Below are positions 19,281-31,546 of a stretch of 64,000 nt of DNA, one piece after another. The position numbers and the translations under genes were made by a program. A model generated the notes under the pieces. It did not search any database. It was not told the origin of the DNA and saw nothing but the letters and a program-made list of their open reading frames with translations. Every line of letters starts with the position of its first letter. The first letter of the stretch is position 1. The DNA comes from Govania unica (lineage in GTDB: Bacteria; Pseudomonadota; Alphaproteobacteria; Sphingomonadales; Govanellaceae): positions 434,001 to 498,000 of the forward strand of contig NZ_JANWOI010000001.1 of the NCBI RefSeq assembly GCF_027920805.1. The letters are read 5' to 3'.

Positions 19281-21071
19281 ATGACTGCGGCTTATCCGAT
19301 TATTGAACATACTTATGACGTCGTTGTTGTCGGTGCGGGCGGCTCGGGCCTCCGTGCGACCATGGGCATGGCGGAAGCCGGGCTGAAAACGGCTTGCATC
19401 TCCAAGGTCTTCCCGACCCGTTCGCACACTGTTGCGGCGCAGGGCGGCATTGCCGCCTCGCTTGGCAACATGGGGCCGGACAAATGGCAGTGGCATATGT
19501 TCGACACCGTCAAGGGGTCGGACTGGCTCGGCGACCAGGACGCCATCGAATATATGGTCCGCGAGGCTCCGGCCGCGGTTTATGAACTGGAACATTACGG
19601 CGTTCCGTTCTCGCGCACCGAAGACGGCAAGATCTATCAGCGTCCGTTCGGCGGCATGACCACAGAATTTGGCGAAGGCCCGGCCGCACAGCGCACTTGC
19701 GCCGCTGCCGACCGTACTGGTCACGCCATGCTGCATTCGCTCTATCAGCAGTCGCTGAAATATGACGCGGATTTCTATATCGAATTTTTCGCCATCGACC
19801 TCATCATGGTGGATGGCGAATGTCGCGGCGTCGTGGTCATGGATATGGCCACCGGCCAGATGCATCGGTTCAAGGCCCATATGGTGGTGCTGGCGACCGG
19901 TGGGTATGGCCGCACCTATTTCTCCTGCACCTCGGCTCATACCTGCACTGGCGACGGCGGCGGGATGGTGTTGCGTGCAGGGCTGCCGCTTCAGGATCTG
20001 GAATTCGTGCAGTTCCATCCGACCGGAATTTACGGCGCGGGCGTGCTGATCACCGAAGGTGCGCGCGGCGAAGGCGGTTATCTTGTGAACGGCAATGGCG
20101 AGCGTTTCATGGAACGCTATGCCCCGTCGGCCAAGGATCTTGCGTCCCGCGACGTGGTCAGCCGCTCCATGGCCATGGAAATCCGTGAAGGCCGTGGCGT
20201 TGGTCCGCATAAGGATCATATCTATCTGCATCTGGATCATCTTGATCCGGCCATTCTCCATGAACGTCTGCCGGGTATCTCGGAATCGGCGCGGGTGTTT
20301 GCCGGTGTCGATGTGACCAAGCAGCCGATCCCGGTTATCCCGACCGTCCATTACAACATGGGTGGTATCCCGACCAACTTCCGTGGCGAAGTCGTGACGT
20401 TGAAGGATGGCCAGCCGGATACGGTGGTGCCGGGTCTGATGGCTGTAGGCGAGGCCGCCTGCGTGTCGGTCCATGGCGCCAATCGTCTGGGCTCCAACTC
20501 GCTCATCGACCTTGTGGTGTTCGGCCGGGCGGCTGCGCATCGTGCGGCCGAGATCATCAAGCCGAATACGCAGCATAAGCCGCTGCCGTCGGACAGCGCC
20601 GATCTCGCATTGTCGCGTCTCGATGCGGCGCGCTTTGCGAACGGCTCGTCCTCGACCGCCGACATCCGCCTCAAGATGCAGCGCACCATGCAGGGCAACT
20701 GCGCCGTGTTCCGCACCGGCGAGGTGATGCAGGAAGGCATGAAGCTGATCGATGACGTCTATAAGTTGCTGCCGGATGTGAAGGTCACCGACCGCTCGCT
20801 GATCTGGAACAGCGATCTGATCGAAACGCTCGAACTTGACAACCTGCTGCGTCAGGCCGTCGTCACCATGCATTGCGCGGAAAACCGTAAGGAAAGCCGT
20901 GGCGCGCATAAACGTGAAGATTACAGCGATCGCGATGACGAGAACTGGATGAAGCACACAGTGGCCTGGTTCAATGACGCCGGCAAGGTGACCATCGATT
21001 ATCGTCCGGTGCATACCTACACGCTGACCGACGAAATCGAGTACATCAAGCCCAAGGCCCGGGTATACTAA
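19281..21071 (+). CDS. sdhA: Succinate dehydrogenase flavoprotein subunit
   Basis: SdhA oxidises succinate to fumarate. The 596 residues show the FAD loop [12 protein letters not shown], the covalent flavin His49 in [11 protein letters not shown], the active-site [11 protein letters not shown] block, and [17 protein letters not shown] near the flavin. Length is normal. It is the third gene of sdhCDAB; the product docks with SdhB on the inner face of the cytoplasmic membrane. Confidence 0.98.
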   Translation: MTAAYPIIEHTYDVVVVGAGGSGLRATMGMAEAGLKTACISKVFPTRSHTVAAQGGIAASLGNMGPDKWQWHMFDTVKGSDWLGDQDAIEYMVREAPAAVYELEHYGVPFSRTEDGKIYQRPFGGMTTEFGEGPAAQRTCAAADRTGHAMLHSLYQQSLKYDADFYIEFFAIDLIMVDGECRGVVVMDMATGQMHRFKAHMVVLATGGYGRTYFSCTSAHTCTGDGGGMVLRAGLPLQDLEFVQFHPTGIYGAGVLITEGARGEGGYLVNGNGERFMERYAPSAKDLASRDVVSRSMAMEIREGRGVGPHKDHIYLHLDHLDPAILHERLPGISESARVFAGVDVTKQPIPVIPTVHYNMGGIPTNFRGEVVTLKDGQPDTVVPGLMAVGEAACVSVHGANRLGSNSLIDLVVFGRAAAHRAAEIIKPNTQHKPLPSDSADLALSRLDAARFANGSSSTADIRLKMQRTMQGNCAVFRTGEVMQEGMKLIDDVYKLLPDVKVTDRSLIWNSDLIETLELDNLLRQAVVTMHCAENRKESRGAHKREDYSDRDDENWMKHTVAWFNDAGKVTIDYRPVHTYTLTDEIEYIKPKARVY

Positions 21072-21088
21072 GATTGGGATGAACCGAT

Positions 21089-21871
21089 ATGGCTGAGTTT
21101 AAGCTTCCCGCCAATTCGCGGATCACCGAAGGCAAGACCCACAAGGCCGAAGCCGGGGCTAAGAACGTCAAGGCGTTCAAGGTCTATCGCTGGAATCCGG
21201 ATGATGGCCAGAACCCGCATATGGACACCTATGAGGTGGACCTGGATAAATGCGGGCCGATGGTTCTTGATGCGCTGATCAAGATCAAGAACGAGGTCGA
21301 TCCGACCCTGACCTTCCGTCGCTCCTGCCGTGAAGGTGTTTGCGGCTCCTGCGCCATGAACATCGACGGCATGAACACGCTCGCCTGCACCAAGGCGATC
21401 CATGACGTCAAAGGCGCGGTCAAGGTCAACCCGTTGCCGCATATGGAAGTCATCAAGGACCTGGTTCCGGACATGACGCATTTCTATGCGCAATATGCCT
21501 CGATTAAGCCGTGGATGCAGACCGAGACGCCGACGCCATCGAACGGCGAACGCTTGCAGAGCCATGAAGACCGCGCCAAGCTCGATGGTCTTTATGAATG
21601 CATTCTCTGCGCCTGCTGCTCGACGTCCTGCCCGAGCTATTGGTGGAACGGTGACCGTTACCTCGGCCCGGCCATTTTGTTGCAGGCCTATCGCTGGCTC
21701 ATCGACAGCCGCGACGAGAACACCGGCGAACGGCTCGATAATCTCGAAGATCCGTTCCGGTTGTATCGTTGCCACACGATCATGAACTGCGCCAATACCT
21801 GCCCGAAAGGTCTCAATCCGGCGAAAGCCATCGCCGAGATCAAGAAGATGATGATCGAGCGTCGCGCGTAA
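21089..21871 (+). CDS. sdhB: Succinate dehydrogenase iron-sulfur subunit
   Basis: SdhB carries electrons from FAD to quinone through three Fe-S clusters. All ligands are present: [13 protein letters not shown] for [2Fe-2S], [17 protein letters not shown] and [17 protein letters not shown] for [4Fe-4S] and [3Fe-4S]. 260 residues, usual length. It ends the sdh operon and is followed by a terminator. Confidence 0.98.
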   Translation: MAEFKLPANSRITEGKTHKAEAGAKNVKAFKVYRWNPDDGQNPHMDTYEVDLDKCGPMVLDALIKIKNEVDPTLTFRRSCREGVCGSCAMNIDGMNTLACTKAIHDVKGAVKVNPLPHMEVIKDLVPDMTHFYAQYASIKPWMQTETPTPSNGERLQSHEDRAKLDGLYECILCACCSTSCPSYWWNGDRYLGPAILLQAYRWLIDSRDENTGERLDNLEDPFRLYRCHTIMNCANTCPKGLNPAKAIAEIKKMMIERRA

Positions 21872-21892
21872 GCGCGGGTGACAAGATTTTGA

Positions 21893-21921
21893 AAATGGCC
21901 GGGCTTGTCCCGGCCGTTTTT
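21893..21921 (+). terminator. Rho-independent terminator after sdhB
   Basis: Stem GGCCGGG (21897-21903), loop CTTGT, stem CCCGGCC (21909-21915), then GTTTTT, with an A run before the stem. Confidence 0.88.
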
Positions 21922-21940
21922 GTTTGTGGGGGGTTTAAAA

Positions 21941-21973
21941 GTGTCATTGCCGGGCTTGACCCGGCAATGACAC
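21941..21973. repeat. Type-2 palindromic repeat, copy C
   Basis: Perfect palindrome: GTGTCATTGCCGGG (21941-21954), loop CTTGA, CCCGGCAATGACAC (21960-21973). Same core as copy B at 18184-18266. Confidence 0.85.
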
Positions 21974-21995
21974 TGAGAGAGGACGAACAACTGTC

Positions 21996-22083
21996 GTCAT
22001 CGCGAGCCGCGTTAGCGGCGTGGCGATCCAGGTGCTTTCTTCGGCGGCAGGACTGGATTGCTTCGGCTGCGCCTCGCAATGAC
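21996..22083. repeat. Type-1 palindromic repeat pair, copy D
   Basis: Units at 21996-22031 and 22053-22083. The left unit differs from copy A by one base in the inner loop (GTTA instead of GTAA); the right unit is identical to that of copy A. The spacer is unrelated. Confidence 0.85.
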
Positions 22084-22104
22084 AATTTGCAGTGATGTGT
22101 CATG

Positions 22105-22130
22105 AAAAAGGCCCCGGAATATGGGGCCTT
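22105..22130 (-). terminator. Terminator of the leftward 73-aa gene
   Basis: Read leftward: AAGGCCCC, loop ATATTCC, GGGGCCTT followed by T residues (complement of 22105-22109). It lies 24 bases downstream of the stop of the gene at 22154-22375. Confidence 0.82.
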
Positions 22131-22153
22131 GGTGGCGGGGCTTCTGTTTGCGA

Positions 22154-22375
22154 TTAGTAGAATTCGCGCACTTCTTCCACTTCGCGGATGACGAAGCCTT
22201 TGCTGGCCGGGTATTTGCGGGTGATTTGCTGGCGGGCTTCCTCTTGGGTGTGGGCCCGGATTTCGATGTAATGGATTTCCGCCCATTCATCGTCGAGATC
22301 ACGATGGCGGTCGCCGACGCTCAGGCAGTCACGCACGTTCTGGTTGTAAATTGCGGCCTCGAATTTTTTGATCAT
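22154..22375 (-). CDS. Small conserved-looking hypothetical protein, 73 aa
   Basis: Acidic, polar protein starting MIKKFEAAIYNQNVRDCLSV, with DDEWAEIHYIEIRAHTQEEA and ending EVEEVREFY. No signal or membrane segment. Pattern and size fit a small alphaproteobacterial family of unknown function that I recall as conserved, but I cannot name it. It has its own terminator and is divergent from zapE, with which it shares a 129-base upstream region. Confidence 0.7.
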   Translation of the reverse strand: MIKKFEAAIYNQNVRDCLSVGDRHRDLDDEWAEIHYIEIRAHTQEEARQQITRKYPASKGFVIREVEEVREFY

Positions 22376-22504
22376 GGTAGGTTACCTTGGCACGGTCCGG
22401 ACATTCAGTGGGATGGTCGCAATAACCTCTGAAAAATTGGTTAATTCTCCATTACTCCGCTCGGATCTTGTCAGCTGGCGGGCTTTCCGTGTATCACTCC
22501 CGGC

Positions 22505-23701
22505 ATGACAGAATTGGCGTTCAAGGATCTTTGCAGCGATAGCGCAACCGGACCACAGGCGGTGTTCGATGGCTTGCGGGCGCGGGGCTCGCTCAAGCCG
22601 GATGTGGCGCAGGATAAGGTGGTGCGGCGGTTGCAGCAGCTTTATGACGACCTGGCCGCGCCGCTGCCGGAAAAGCCTGGCTTTTTGCGTTGGCTGTTCG
22701 GGAAATCGGAGCCAGAGGTCCAGGGGCCGCGCGGGATTTATATCTATGGCGAGGTCGGGCGTGGCAAGTCCATGCTGATGGATCTGTTTTTTTCGACCGC
22801 CCCGGTCACGGCCAAGCGGCGGGTGCATTTTCTGTCCTTCATGCTGGAAGTCCATGCGAAAATCCATGCCTGGCGGCAGATGACCCCTGACGAGCGCGTG
22901 GCCAAGGCAGGCAAGGATGCGGGGGACGATCCGATTCCGCCGCTGGCTCAGGATATCGCGGCCGGGGCGCGGTTGCTGTGCTTTGACGAATTCCAGGTGA
23001 CCGACGTGGCCGACGCCATGATCCTGAGCCGCCTGTTCACGGGGCTGATGGCGGCGGGTGTGGTGATCGTCGCGACGTCGAACCGGGTGCCCGAGGATTT
23101 ATATCTGAACGGCTTGAACCGGCAGTTGTTCCTGCCCTTTATTGCTTTGGTGCGCGAGCGTCTGGATGTGGTCATGCTGAGCGGGCCGACCGATTACCGC
23201 ATGGCGCGTTTGGCCGGGGCCAAGGTCTATCATTGGCCGATCTCGGACGCGGCCACCAAGGCGCTGTCGGAGGCGTTCTATCGCCTGACCGACAACGAGG
23301 TCGGCGACCGCGCGGCTGTGGGCCCTGAGGAGATCGAGGTCCAGGGCCGCATGCTGCATGTGCCGGTCGCCGCGCGTGGAGTGGCGGTGTTTTCCTTCAA
23401 ACGGCTATGTGAAAATCCCTTGGGCGCGGCGGATTATCTGGCCATCGCCTGGCGCTATCATACGGTGATCATTGTCGGCATCCCGCTCCTTGGGCCTGAG
23501 AAGCGCAACGAGGCCAAACGGTTTGTGACCCTGATCGACGCCTTATATGAAAATGGCGTGAAGCTCCTCTGCTCGGCCGCCGCCGCCCCTGAGGGATTGT
23601 ATCCCGCAGGGGACGGGGCGTTCGAGTTCCATCGCACGGTCTCGCGGCTCAATGAAATGCAATCGGCCGATTATCTCGCCCGGGGCCACGCGGTCACGTG
23701 A
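22505..23701 (+). CDS. zapE: Cell division protein ZapE (AFG1-family ATPase)
   Basis: ZapE/AFG1 is a P-loop ATPase; in E. coli it modulates Z-ring stability. The 398 residues contain Walker A GEVGRGKSMLMD, Walker B LLCFDEFQVTDVADA, the sensor TSNRVPEDLY and the C-terminal YFPL-like block region. In many Alphaproteobacteria it lies between sdh and mdh, as here. No membrane segment. Confidence 0.93.
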   Translation: MTELAFKDLCSDSATGPQAVFDGLRARGSLKPDVAQDKVVRRLQQLYDDLAAPLPEKPGFLRWLFGKSEPEVQGPRGIYIYGEVGRGKSMLMDLFFSTAPVTAKRRVHFLSFMLEVHAKIHAWRQMTPDERVAKAGKDAGDDPIPPLAQDIAAGARLLCFDEFQVTDVADAMILSRLFTGLMAAGVVIVATSNRVPEDLYLNGLNRQLFLPFIALVRERLDVVMLSGPTDYRMARLAGAKVYHWPISDAATKALSEAFYRLTDNEVGDRAAVGPEEIEVQGRMLHVPVAARGVAVFSFKRLCENPLGAADYLAIAWRYHTVIIVGIPLLGPEKRNEAKRFVTLIDALYENGVKLLCSAAAAPEGLYPAGDGAFEFHRTVSRLNEMQSADYLARGHAVT

Positions 23702-25176
<1,475 letters not shown>

Positions 25177-25199
25177 GAACCGCAGAGGGAGATTAGAGT

Positions 25200-26369
25200 A
25201 TGAATATTCATGAGTATCAAGCCAAGGGTCTCTTGGCGCGGTACGGTGCACCGGTGCTTAAGGGCGGTGTTGCCTATACGGCTCAGGAAGCCGAACAGGT
25301 CGCCAAGGAAATTGGCGGCCCGGTCTGGGTGGTCAAGGCCCAGATCCACGCTGGCGGTCGCGGCAAGGGCGGCGGCGTCAAGGTTGTGAAGTCGGTGGAG
25401 GACGTGAAAGAGACGGCGGCCAAGATGCTTGGCATGACGCTCATCACCCACCAGACCGGCCCCGAGGGCAAGGAAGTCAAGCGCGTCTATATCGAAGATG
25501 GCTGCCAGATCGATAAGGAGCTGTATATCAGCTTCCTGGTTGACCGCGCCACCAGCCGCGTCGCCATCATGGCTTCGTCCGAAGGCGGCATGGACATTGA
25601 AGAAGTCGCCGAGGCGACGCCTGAGAAGATCATCACCGTCGCCATCGACCCGGTCTCGGGCCTGTCGGGCTTCCATGCTCGCAAAGTGGCCTACGGCTAT
25701 GGCCTGACCGGCAAGGCGGCGTCGAATTGCGTGAAGGTGGTTCAGTCGCTTTACAAGGCGTTCGTGGATCTCGATTGCGCCATGCTTGAAATCAACCCGC
25801 TGGTGGTGACGAAGGCGGAAGACATCGTGGTGCTCGACGCCAAGATGAGCTTCGATTCGAACGCGCTGTTCCGTCACAAGGACGTGCTCGAACTGCGCGA
25901 TCCGGACGAAGAAGATCCGATGGAGCTCGAAGCTGCGAAGCACGAGCTGAATTATATCAAGCTTGATGGCAACATCGGCTGCATGGTCAATGGCGCCGGT
26001 CTTGCAATGGCGACCATGGACATCATCAAGCTTTCAGGCGGTGCGCCTGCGAACTTCCTTGATGTGGGCGGCGGAGCGACCAAGGAACGCGTCACCGAAG
26101 CCTTCAAGATCATTCTGTCCGACCCGAACGTCGAAGGCATTCTGGTCAATATCTTCGGCGGCATCATGCGTTGTGATGTGATCGCTGAAGGTGTTGTGGC
26201 AGCCGCCCGTGAGGTCAGCCTGACGGTGCCGCTTGTGGTGCGTCTGGCCGGCACCAATGTGGAACTCGGCAAGAAGATCATGAGCGAAAGCGGCTTGCCT
26301 ATTATTGCTGCCGATGATCTCGGAGATGCTGCCGTTAAGGTAGTCAAAGCGGTGAAGGAGGCAGCATAA
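25200..26369 (+). CDS. sucC: Succinyl-CoA synthetase beta subunit
   Basis: Forms the nucleotide-binding subunit of succinyl-CoA synthetase. The 389 residues start [19 protein letters not shown] with the ATP-grasp domain (1-240, including [15 protein letters not shown]) and end with the CoA-ligase-like domain ([28 protein letters not shown]). The stop is immediately followed by the ATG of sucD with no gap, favouring equal synthesis. Confidence 0.98.
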   Translation: MNIHEYQAKGLLARYGAPVLKGGVAYTAQEAEQVAKEIGGPVWVVKAQIHAGGRGKGGGVKVVKSVEDVKETAAKMLGMTLITHQTGPEGKEVKRVYIEDGCQIDKELYISFLVDRATSRVAIMASSEGGMDIEEVAEATPEKIITVAIDPVSGLSGFHARKVAYGYGLTGKAASNCVKVVQSLYKAFVDLDCAMLEINPLVVTKAEDIVVLDAKMSFDSNALFRHKDVLELRDPDEEDPMELEAAKHELNYIKLDGNIGCMVNGAGLAMATMDIIKLSGGAPANFLDVGGGATKERVTEAFKIILSDPNVEGILVNIFGGIMRCDVIAEGVVAAAREVSLTVPLVVRLAGTNVELGKKIMSESGLPIIAADDLGDAAVKVVKAVKEAA

Positions 26370-27245
26370 ATGGCGATTTTCATCAATTCTGAAACCAAGG
26401 TCATCTGCCAGGGTTTCACCGGCTCGCAAGGCACGTTCCATTCGGAGCAGGCCATTGCTTACGGGACCAAAATGGTTGGCGGCGTGACCCCCGGCAAGGG
26501 CGGCACCAAGCATCTCGATCTGCCGGTGTTCGACACTGTGGCCGAAGCCCGCGCCCGCACCGGCGCCAATGCCAGCGTCATTTACGTGCCGCCGCCATTC
26601 GCAGCTGATGCCATCCTCGAAGCCATCGACGCCGAAATCGAACTGGCCATCTGCATCACCGAAGGTATTCCGGTGCTGGACATGGTCAAGGTGAAGCGCG
26701 CCCTTCAGGGCTCGAAGACCCGCCTCGTCGGTCCGAACTGCCCGGGTGTCATCACCCCCGGCCAGTGCAAGATCGGCATCATGCCGGGCCATATTCACCG
26801 TCCGGGCAAGGTCGGGATCGTGTCGCGCTCTGGCACGCTCACCTATGAAGCTGTGGCCCAGACCACGGCTGTGGGTCTTGGCCAGTCGACCTGCGTCGGC
26901 ATCGGCGGCGATCCGGTCAACGGCACCAACTTCATCGACGTTCTTGAAGCCTTCCTTGCGGATGACGACACCGATTCGATCATCATGATCGGTGAAATCG
27001 GCGGCAGCGCCGAAGAAGAAGCCGCAGAATTCCTGAAGCAATCGAAAGTTAAGAAACCTGTGGTTGGCTTCATTGCCGGCCGTACGGCGCCTCCGGGCCG
27101 TCGCATGGGCCATGCAGGCGCGATTATTTCGGGCGGCAAGGGTGGCGCTGAAGACAAGATCGCTGCGATGCGCAGTGCTGGGATCGTGGTGGCGGAAAGC
27201 CCCTCGACCCTTGGCACCACGCTCTATTCGATCCTGAAAGGCTAA
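26370..27245 (+). CDS. sucD: Succinyl-CoA synthetase alpha subunit
   Basis: CoA-binding and phosphohistidine subunit, 291 residues. CoA-binding block [15 protein letters not shown], the Rossmann motif, and the phosphorylated His in [14 protein letters not shown] are visible. It directly abuts sucC. A hairpin follows before sucA. Confidence 0.98.
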   Translation: MAIFINSETKVICQGFTGSQGTFHSEQAIAYGTKMVGGVTPGKGGTKHLDLPVFDTVAEARARTGANASVIYVPPPFAADAILEAIDAEIELAICITEGIPVLDMVKVKRALQGSKTRLVGPNCPGVITPGQCKIGIMPGHIHRPGKVGIVSRSGTLTYEAVAQTTAVGLGQSTCVGIGGDPVNGTNFIDVLEAFLADDDTDSIIMIGEIGGSAEEEAAEFLKQSKVKKPVVGFIAGRTAPPGRRMGHAGAIISGGKGGAEDKIAAMRSAGIVVAESPSTLGTTLYSILKG

Positions 27246-27256
27246 GTCTATTTCTT

Positions 27257-27284
27257 GACCGGCCCGGTGGTTTTCGGGCCGGTC
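27257..27284 (+). terminator. Hairpin between sucD and sucA
   Basis: Perfect 10-base stem GACCGGCCCG (27257-27266) / CGGGCCGGTC (27275-27284), followed by ATTCTCTCTC rather than a T run. More likely a partial terminator or 3'-stabilising structure that sets sucCD against sucA expression than a full stop. Confidence 0.55.
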
Positions 27285-27330
27285 ATTCTCTCTCATTCAA
27301 GGGGCGGGGCAATCCCCGCAAGAGATTAAG

Positions 27331-30237
27331 ATGGCGGTAGGTCTTGACGATCTTCTTTTTCCCGGCGGCGTTTCGAGCGCTTTCGTGGAGCAATTGTTCC
27401 GGCGGTATGTGGAAGACCCGCAATCCGTCGACCCGACATGGCAAGCATTTTTCAGGGACCTCGGCGATGACGCCAGGTCCCTGATTTCTGCCTCGGGCAA
27501 GGGCCGGAACGGCGATTGGCGCATGCCCCAGGACGCGGATATTCTGGAGGCTTTGACCCCCGGATATGTGGCGCCACGGCCAAAAAAGCCGGGCAAGAAG
27601 ACAGTCTCTGAAAGCGATGTGCAGGCGGCGACGCTCGACAGCATTCGTGTGCTGATGATGATTCGCGCCTATCGTGTGCGCGGTCATCTGATGGCTCATC
27701 TCGATCCGCTCGGTCTGGTGGAGGAGCCGCCGCATCCGGAGCTTGATCCGGAGAGCTATGGCTTTACCGAAAAAAATTTCGACCGTCCGATCTTCATCGA
27801 CAATGTGCTTGGGCTTGAAACGGCCAGCGTGCGCGAAATTCTTGCGATTCTGCGCCGCACCTATTGTTCGACCGTCGGCGTCGAGTTCATGCATATCTTC
27901 CAGCCCGAGGAAAAGTCCTGGATTCAGGCCAAGATTGAAGGCCGGGAAAAGGAAATCCAGTTCACCCCCGAAGGCAAGCGCGCCATTCTGAAGAAACTGA
28001 CCGAGGCGGAAGCCTTTGAACAGTTCCTCGCGCGCAAATATGTGGGCACCAAGCGCTTCGGTCTCGATGGCGCGGAAAGCCTCATTCCGGCCATGGAAGC
28101 CATCGTCAAGACCGGCGGCCATATGGGCCTGCAGGAAATGGTGCTCGGCATGCCGCATCGCGGCCGCCTGAACGTGCTGGTGAATTTTCTGCAGAAGCCG
28201 TTCCGTGCCGTGTTCCATGAATTTCATGGCGGGTCTTATCACCCGGATGACGTGCAGGGCTCGGGCGACGTCAAATATCACCTTGGCACCTCGTCGGATC
28301 GTGAATTCGACGGTAATCTTGTGCATCTGTCGCTGACCGCCAATCCGTCGCATCTTGAAGCGGTGGACCCGGTGGTGCTCGGTAAGGTGCGCGCGAAGAT
28401 GGTGCAGCGCAACGACCGTCAGGGCAACAGCGTGATGCCGGTTCTGCTCCATGGTGACGCGGCCTTCGCCGGTCAGGGGCTGGTGGCGGAATGTCTTGGC
28501 CTCATGGGGCTCAAGGGCTATCGCACCGGCGGTACGGTGCATATCATCGTCAACAACCAGATCGGCTTCACCACCGCACCAAGCTATTCGCGCTCCTCGC
28601 CCTATCCGTCGGATGTGGCGAAAGCTGTGCAGGCGCCGATCTTCCATGTGAATGGCGATGATCCGGAAGCGGTGGTCTATGTCACCAAGCTTGCGACCGA
28701 ATATCGTCAGACCTTCCACAAGGATGTGGTGGTCGACATGTTCTGCTACCGCCGCTTTGGTCATAACGAAGGTGACGAGCCGGCATTCACCCAGCCGATC
28801 ATGTATCAGCGCATCCGCAATCAGTCCTCGACGCGTGAAATTTACGCCAAGCGGCTGATCGCCGAAGGCGTGATCACGGCCGACGAGGCGCAGGCCATGC
28901 GCGCCGAGTTCGACGAGGTTCTGGAAAAGGACTTCGAAGCTTCGACCTCCTACAAGCCGAACAAGGCCGATTGGTTGGAAGGCCGCTGGTCGGGTCTTGG
29001 GCTTCCGGACGTCGACCGCCGGGCTCAGACCGGGGTGCCGATCGACAGCCTGCGTGATATTGGTCACGCGATCCTGACCGTGCCCGAAGGGTTCGACATG
29101 CACCGCACCTTGAAGCGGAACATCGAAGCCCGGGCGCGCATGATCGATACCGGTGAAGGCATCGACTGGTCCACGGCGGAAAGCCTGGCTTACGGTACGC
29201 TTGTGAAGGAAGGCTTCCGGGTTCGCCTGTCCGGTCAGGATTCGCAGCGCGGCACCTTCAGTCAGCGTCATTCTGTCTGGATCGACCAGAAGACCGAAGA
29301 ACGCTATGTGCCGTTGAACGCCCTGACCCAGAACGATCTGTTCGAAGTCCATGACAGCTCGCTGTCGGAAGCGGGTGTGCTTGGCTTCGAATATGGCTTC
29401 AGCCTGGCCGAACCCAATGCGCTTGTGCTGTGGGAAGGCCAGTTCGGCGATTTCGCCAACGGCGCTCAGGTCATCATCGACCAGTTCATCACCTCGGCCG
29501 AACGCAAATGGCTGCGCATGAGCGGGCTCGTGATGCTGCTGCCCCATGGCTATGAAGGTCAGGGACCGGAGCATTCCTCGGCTCGTCTCGAACGCTATCT
29601 GCAGATGTGCGCCGAAGACAATATCCAGGTTGCGAACGTCACCACGCCGGCGAACTATTATCATATCCTGCGCCGGCAGATGCACCGCAACTTTAGGAAG
29701 CCGCTGATCATCATGACGCCGAAGTCGCTGTTGCGACACAAGCGGGCGGTCTCCTATCTGACCGACATGGGCCCGGGCACGCAGTTCCATCGTGTGCTGC
29801 GCGATCATGCCGAACTTCAGGGAGCCGAACGTCAGGATCTGCTGAAGCTGAAGCCCGACGCCAAGATCAAGCGCGTCGTTCTGTGCAGTGGCAAGGTCTA
29901 TTACGATCTCATCGAGGCCCGGGAAGAAGGCAAGCAGGACGATACCTATATCCTGCGGGTCGAGCAGCTCTATCCGTTCCCGCAGGATGCCGTGGTTAAG
30001 ATCCTCAGCCGCTTCACGAATCTGGAGCGTGTGGTGTGGTGTCAGGAAGAACCCAAGAATATGGGTTCCTGGTACTTCATCCAGCCCTATCTTGAAGAGG
30101 TCATCGATGCGGTGAGGCCGTCGCTCGGACGCCCGGTCTATGCCGGACGCGATGCATCGGCGGCAACGGCCACCGGGCTCATGTCCAGACATCTCAAACA
30201 ACAGGCCGAATTGCTTGAAAAGGCGCTGACCGCTTGA
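27331..30237 (+). CDS. sucA: 2-oxoglutarate dehydrogenase E1 component
   Basis: Thiamine-diphosphate E1 of the 2-oxoglutarate dehydrogenase complex; it decarboxylates 2-oxoglutarate and transfers succinyl to OdhB. The 968 residues begin with the E2-binding N-terminal region ([20 protein letters not shown]), then the ThDP domain with [11 protein letters not shown] and the GDAAFAGQG block, and the transketolase-like C-terminal half ([12 protein letters not shown]-like [26 protein letters not shown]). Length is normal. Confidence 0.97.
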   Translation: MAVGLDDLLFPGGVSSAFVEQLFRRYVEDPQSVDPTWQAFFRDLGDDARSLISASGKGRNGDWRMPQDADILEALTPGYVAPRPKKPGKKTVSESDVQAATLDSIRVLMMIRAYRVRGHLMAHLDPLGLVEEPPHPELDPESYGFTEKNFDRPIFIDNVLGLETASVREILAILRRTYCSTVGVEFMHIFQPEEKSWIQAKIEGREKEIQFTPEGKRAILKKLTEAEAFEQFLARKYVGTKRFGLDGAESLIPAMEAIVKTGGHMGLQEMVLGMPHRGRLNVLVNFLQKPFRAVFHEFHGGSYHPDDVQGSGDVKYHLGTSSDREFDGNLVHLSLTANPSHLEAVDPVVLGKVRAKMVQRNDRQGNSVMPVLLHGDAAFAGQGLVAECLGLMGLKGYRTGGTVHIIVNNQIGFTTAPSYSRSSPYPSDVAKAVQAPIFHVNGDDPEAVVYVTKLATEYRQTFHKDVVVDMFCYRRFGHNEGDEPAFTQPIMYQRIRNQSSTREIYAKRLIAEGVITADEAQAMRAEFDEVLEKDFEASTSYKPNKADWLEGRWSGLGLPDVDRRAQTGVPIDSLRDIGHAILTVPEGFDMHRTLKRNIEARARMIDTGEGIDWSTAESLAYGTLVKEGFRVRLSGQDSQRGTFSQRHSVWIDQKTEERYVPLNALTQNDLFEVHDSSLSEAGVLGFEYGFSLAEPNALVLWEGQFGDFANGAQVIIDQFITSAERKWLRMSGLVMLLPHGYEGQGPEHSSARLERYLQMCAEDNIQVANVTTPANYYHILRRQMHRNFRKPLIIMTPKSLLRHKRAVSYLTDMGPGTQFHRVLRDHAELQGAERQDLLKLKPDAKIKRVVLCSGKVYYDLIEAREEGKQDDTYILRVEQLYPFPQDAVVKILSRFTNLERVVWCQEEPKNMGSWYFIQPYLEEVIDAVRPSLGRPVYAGRDASAATATGLMSRHLKQQAELLEKALTA

Positions 30238-30301
30238 CGGTCCGCCTTTTGAGCCGCAGGTTTGCTATAGATATACGCGCAGAAACAGTGGAGCTAATCC
30301 T

Positions 30302-31480
30302 ATGACCACGGAAATCCGTGTTCCCACCCTCGGCGAATCCGTCACCGAAGCGACGGTTGCCAAATGGTTCAAGCAGGTCGGCGATGCCGTGGCTCAGGAC
30401 GAGCCTTTGCTCGAACTTGAAACCGACAAAGTGGCGCTTGAAGTTACGGCACCAAGTGCGGGCGCGCTGCTTGAAATCAGGGTGCAGGCCGGCGAAACCG
30501 TCGAGGTCAACGCGCTTCTCGGGGTGATTGACGAAGCGGCCAAGGGCGCTACGGCGGCACCGAAGGCAGCTGCTGCCGCTGCCCCGGCTGCTGCTCCTGC
30601 GGCTCCGGCTGCGGAAGACGGGCCGATCATGCCGGCGGCGGCCAAGATGATCCGTGAATTTGATCTCGATGCACGGGCCATCACGGGAACCGGCAAGGGC
30701 GGACGCATCACCAAGGAAGACGTGGTCGCTTATATGGACAATCGCAAGCCGGGTGCAGCTGCGCCGGTTGTGGTGTCCGAGCGTCAGGTGGAGCGGGTAC
30801 CGATGACCCGCCTGCGCAAGCGCATCGCACAGCGCCTGAAGGAAGCCCAGAATACGGCCGCCATGCTGACCACCTATAACGAGGTGGATATGACGGCGGT
30901 GATGGGTCTCCGCGATCTCTATAAGGACATGTTCGAACGCAAGCATGGCGTGAAAATGGGCTTCATGTCCTTCTTCGCCAAAGCCTGTTCGCATGCGCTG
31001 ATGGAAATGCCCGACGTCAACGCCTCGATCGATGGCGAAGATATTGTTTATCATCGCTATACCGATATCGGCATTGCCACCTCGACCCCGGCGGGTCTTG
31101 TGGTGCCGGTGGTGCGCGGTGTTGAAGGCAAGGGTTTTGCCGATATCGAAAAGGCTATTGCGGCGCTCGCCGTGAAGGCCCGCGAAGGCAAGCTTGCGCT
31201 TGACGATCTGCAGGGCGGCACCTTCTCGATCACCAATGGCGGCGTGTTCGGGTCGCTGATGTCGTCGCCGATCCTTAATCCCCCGCAGTCGGCGATTCTT
31301 GGCATGCATGCCATCAAGAAGCGTCCGGTTGTGGTCAACGATCAGATCGTCATTCGTCCGATGATGTATCTTGCGCTTTCGTATGATCATCGTCTGGTCG
31401 ATGGCGCGGGCGCTGTGACCTTCCTGGTCCGCGTCAAGGAAGCTTTGGAAGATCCGCAACGGCTGTTGCTCGATCTTTAA
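30302..31480 (+). CDS. odhB: 2-oxoglutarate dehydrogenase E2 (dihydrolipoyl succinyltransferase)
   Basis: E2 core of the complex. One lipoyl domain (1-78, lipoylated Lys in [11 protein letters not shown]), an Ala/Pro hinge (about 82-100), a peripheral-subunit-binding domain (about 103-145, [19 protein letters not shown]) and the acyltransferase domain with catalytic SYDHRLVDG near the end. Only one lipoyl domain, as expected. It starts 64 bases after sucA. Confidence 0.97.
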   Translation: MTTEIRVPTLGESVTEATVAKWFKQVGDAVAQDEPLLELETDKVALEVTAPSAGALLEIRVQAGETVEVNALLGVIDEAAKGATAAPKAAAAAAPAAAPAAPAAEDGPIMPAAAKMIREFDLDARAITGTGKGGRITKEDVVAYMDNRKPGAAAPVVVSERQVERVPMTRLRKRIAQRLKEAQNTAAMLTTYNEVDMTAVMGLRDLYKDMFERKHGVKMGFMSFFAKACSHALMEMPDVNASIDGEDIVYHRYTDIGIATSTPAGLVVPVVRGVEGKGFADIEKAIAALAVKAREGKLALDDLQGGTFSITNGGVFGSLMSSPILNPPQSAILGMHAIKKRPVVVNDQIVIRPMMYLALSYDHRLVDGAGAVTFLVRVKEALEDPQRLLLDL

Positions 31481-31491
31481 ATCTGTCTCCC

Positions 31492-31519
31492 GTCATCCCC
31501 GCCTTGCTGCGGGGATGAC
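31492..31519. repeat. Short perfect palindrome between odhB and lpd
   Basis: GTCATCCCCGC (31492-31502), loop CTTGCT, GCGGGGATGAC (31509-31519). The GTCAT...ATGAC ends resemble the type-2 palindromes at 18184 and 21941, but the core differs. It could attenuate lpd expression; there is no T run. Confidence 0.65.
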
Positions 31520-31546
31520 TGTTTCTGCTTTACGAGGATTTATATC

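Noticed and set aside
18378-21014. 878-codon leftward open frame opposite sdhC, sdhD and sdhA
   Set aside because: It is the antisense shadow of well-conserved sdh genes in GC-rich DNA; its translation is His/Arg/Gln-rich and matches no family.
27283-30201. 972-codon leftward open frame opposite sucA
   Set aside because: Antisense shadow of sucA, whose motifs are unmistakable on the other strand; composition is typical of such shadows.
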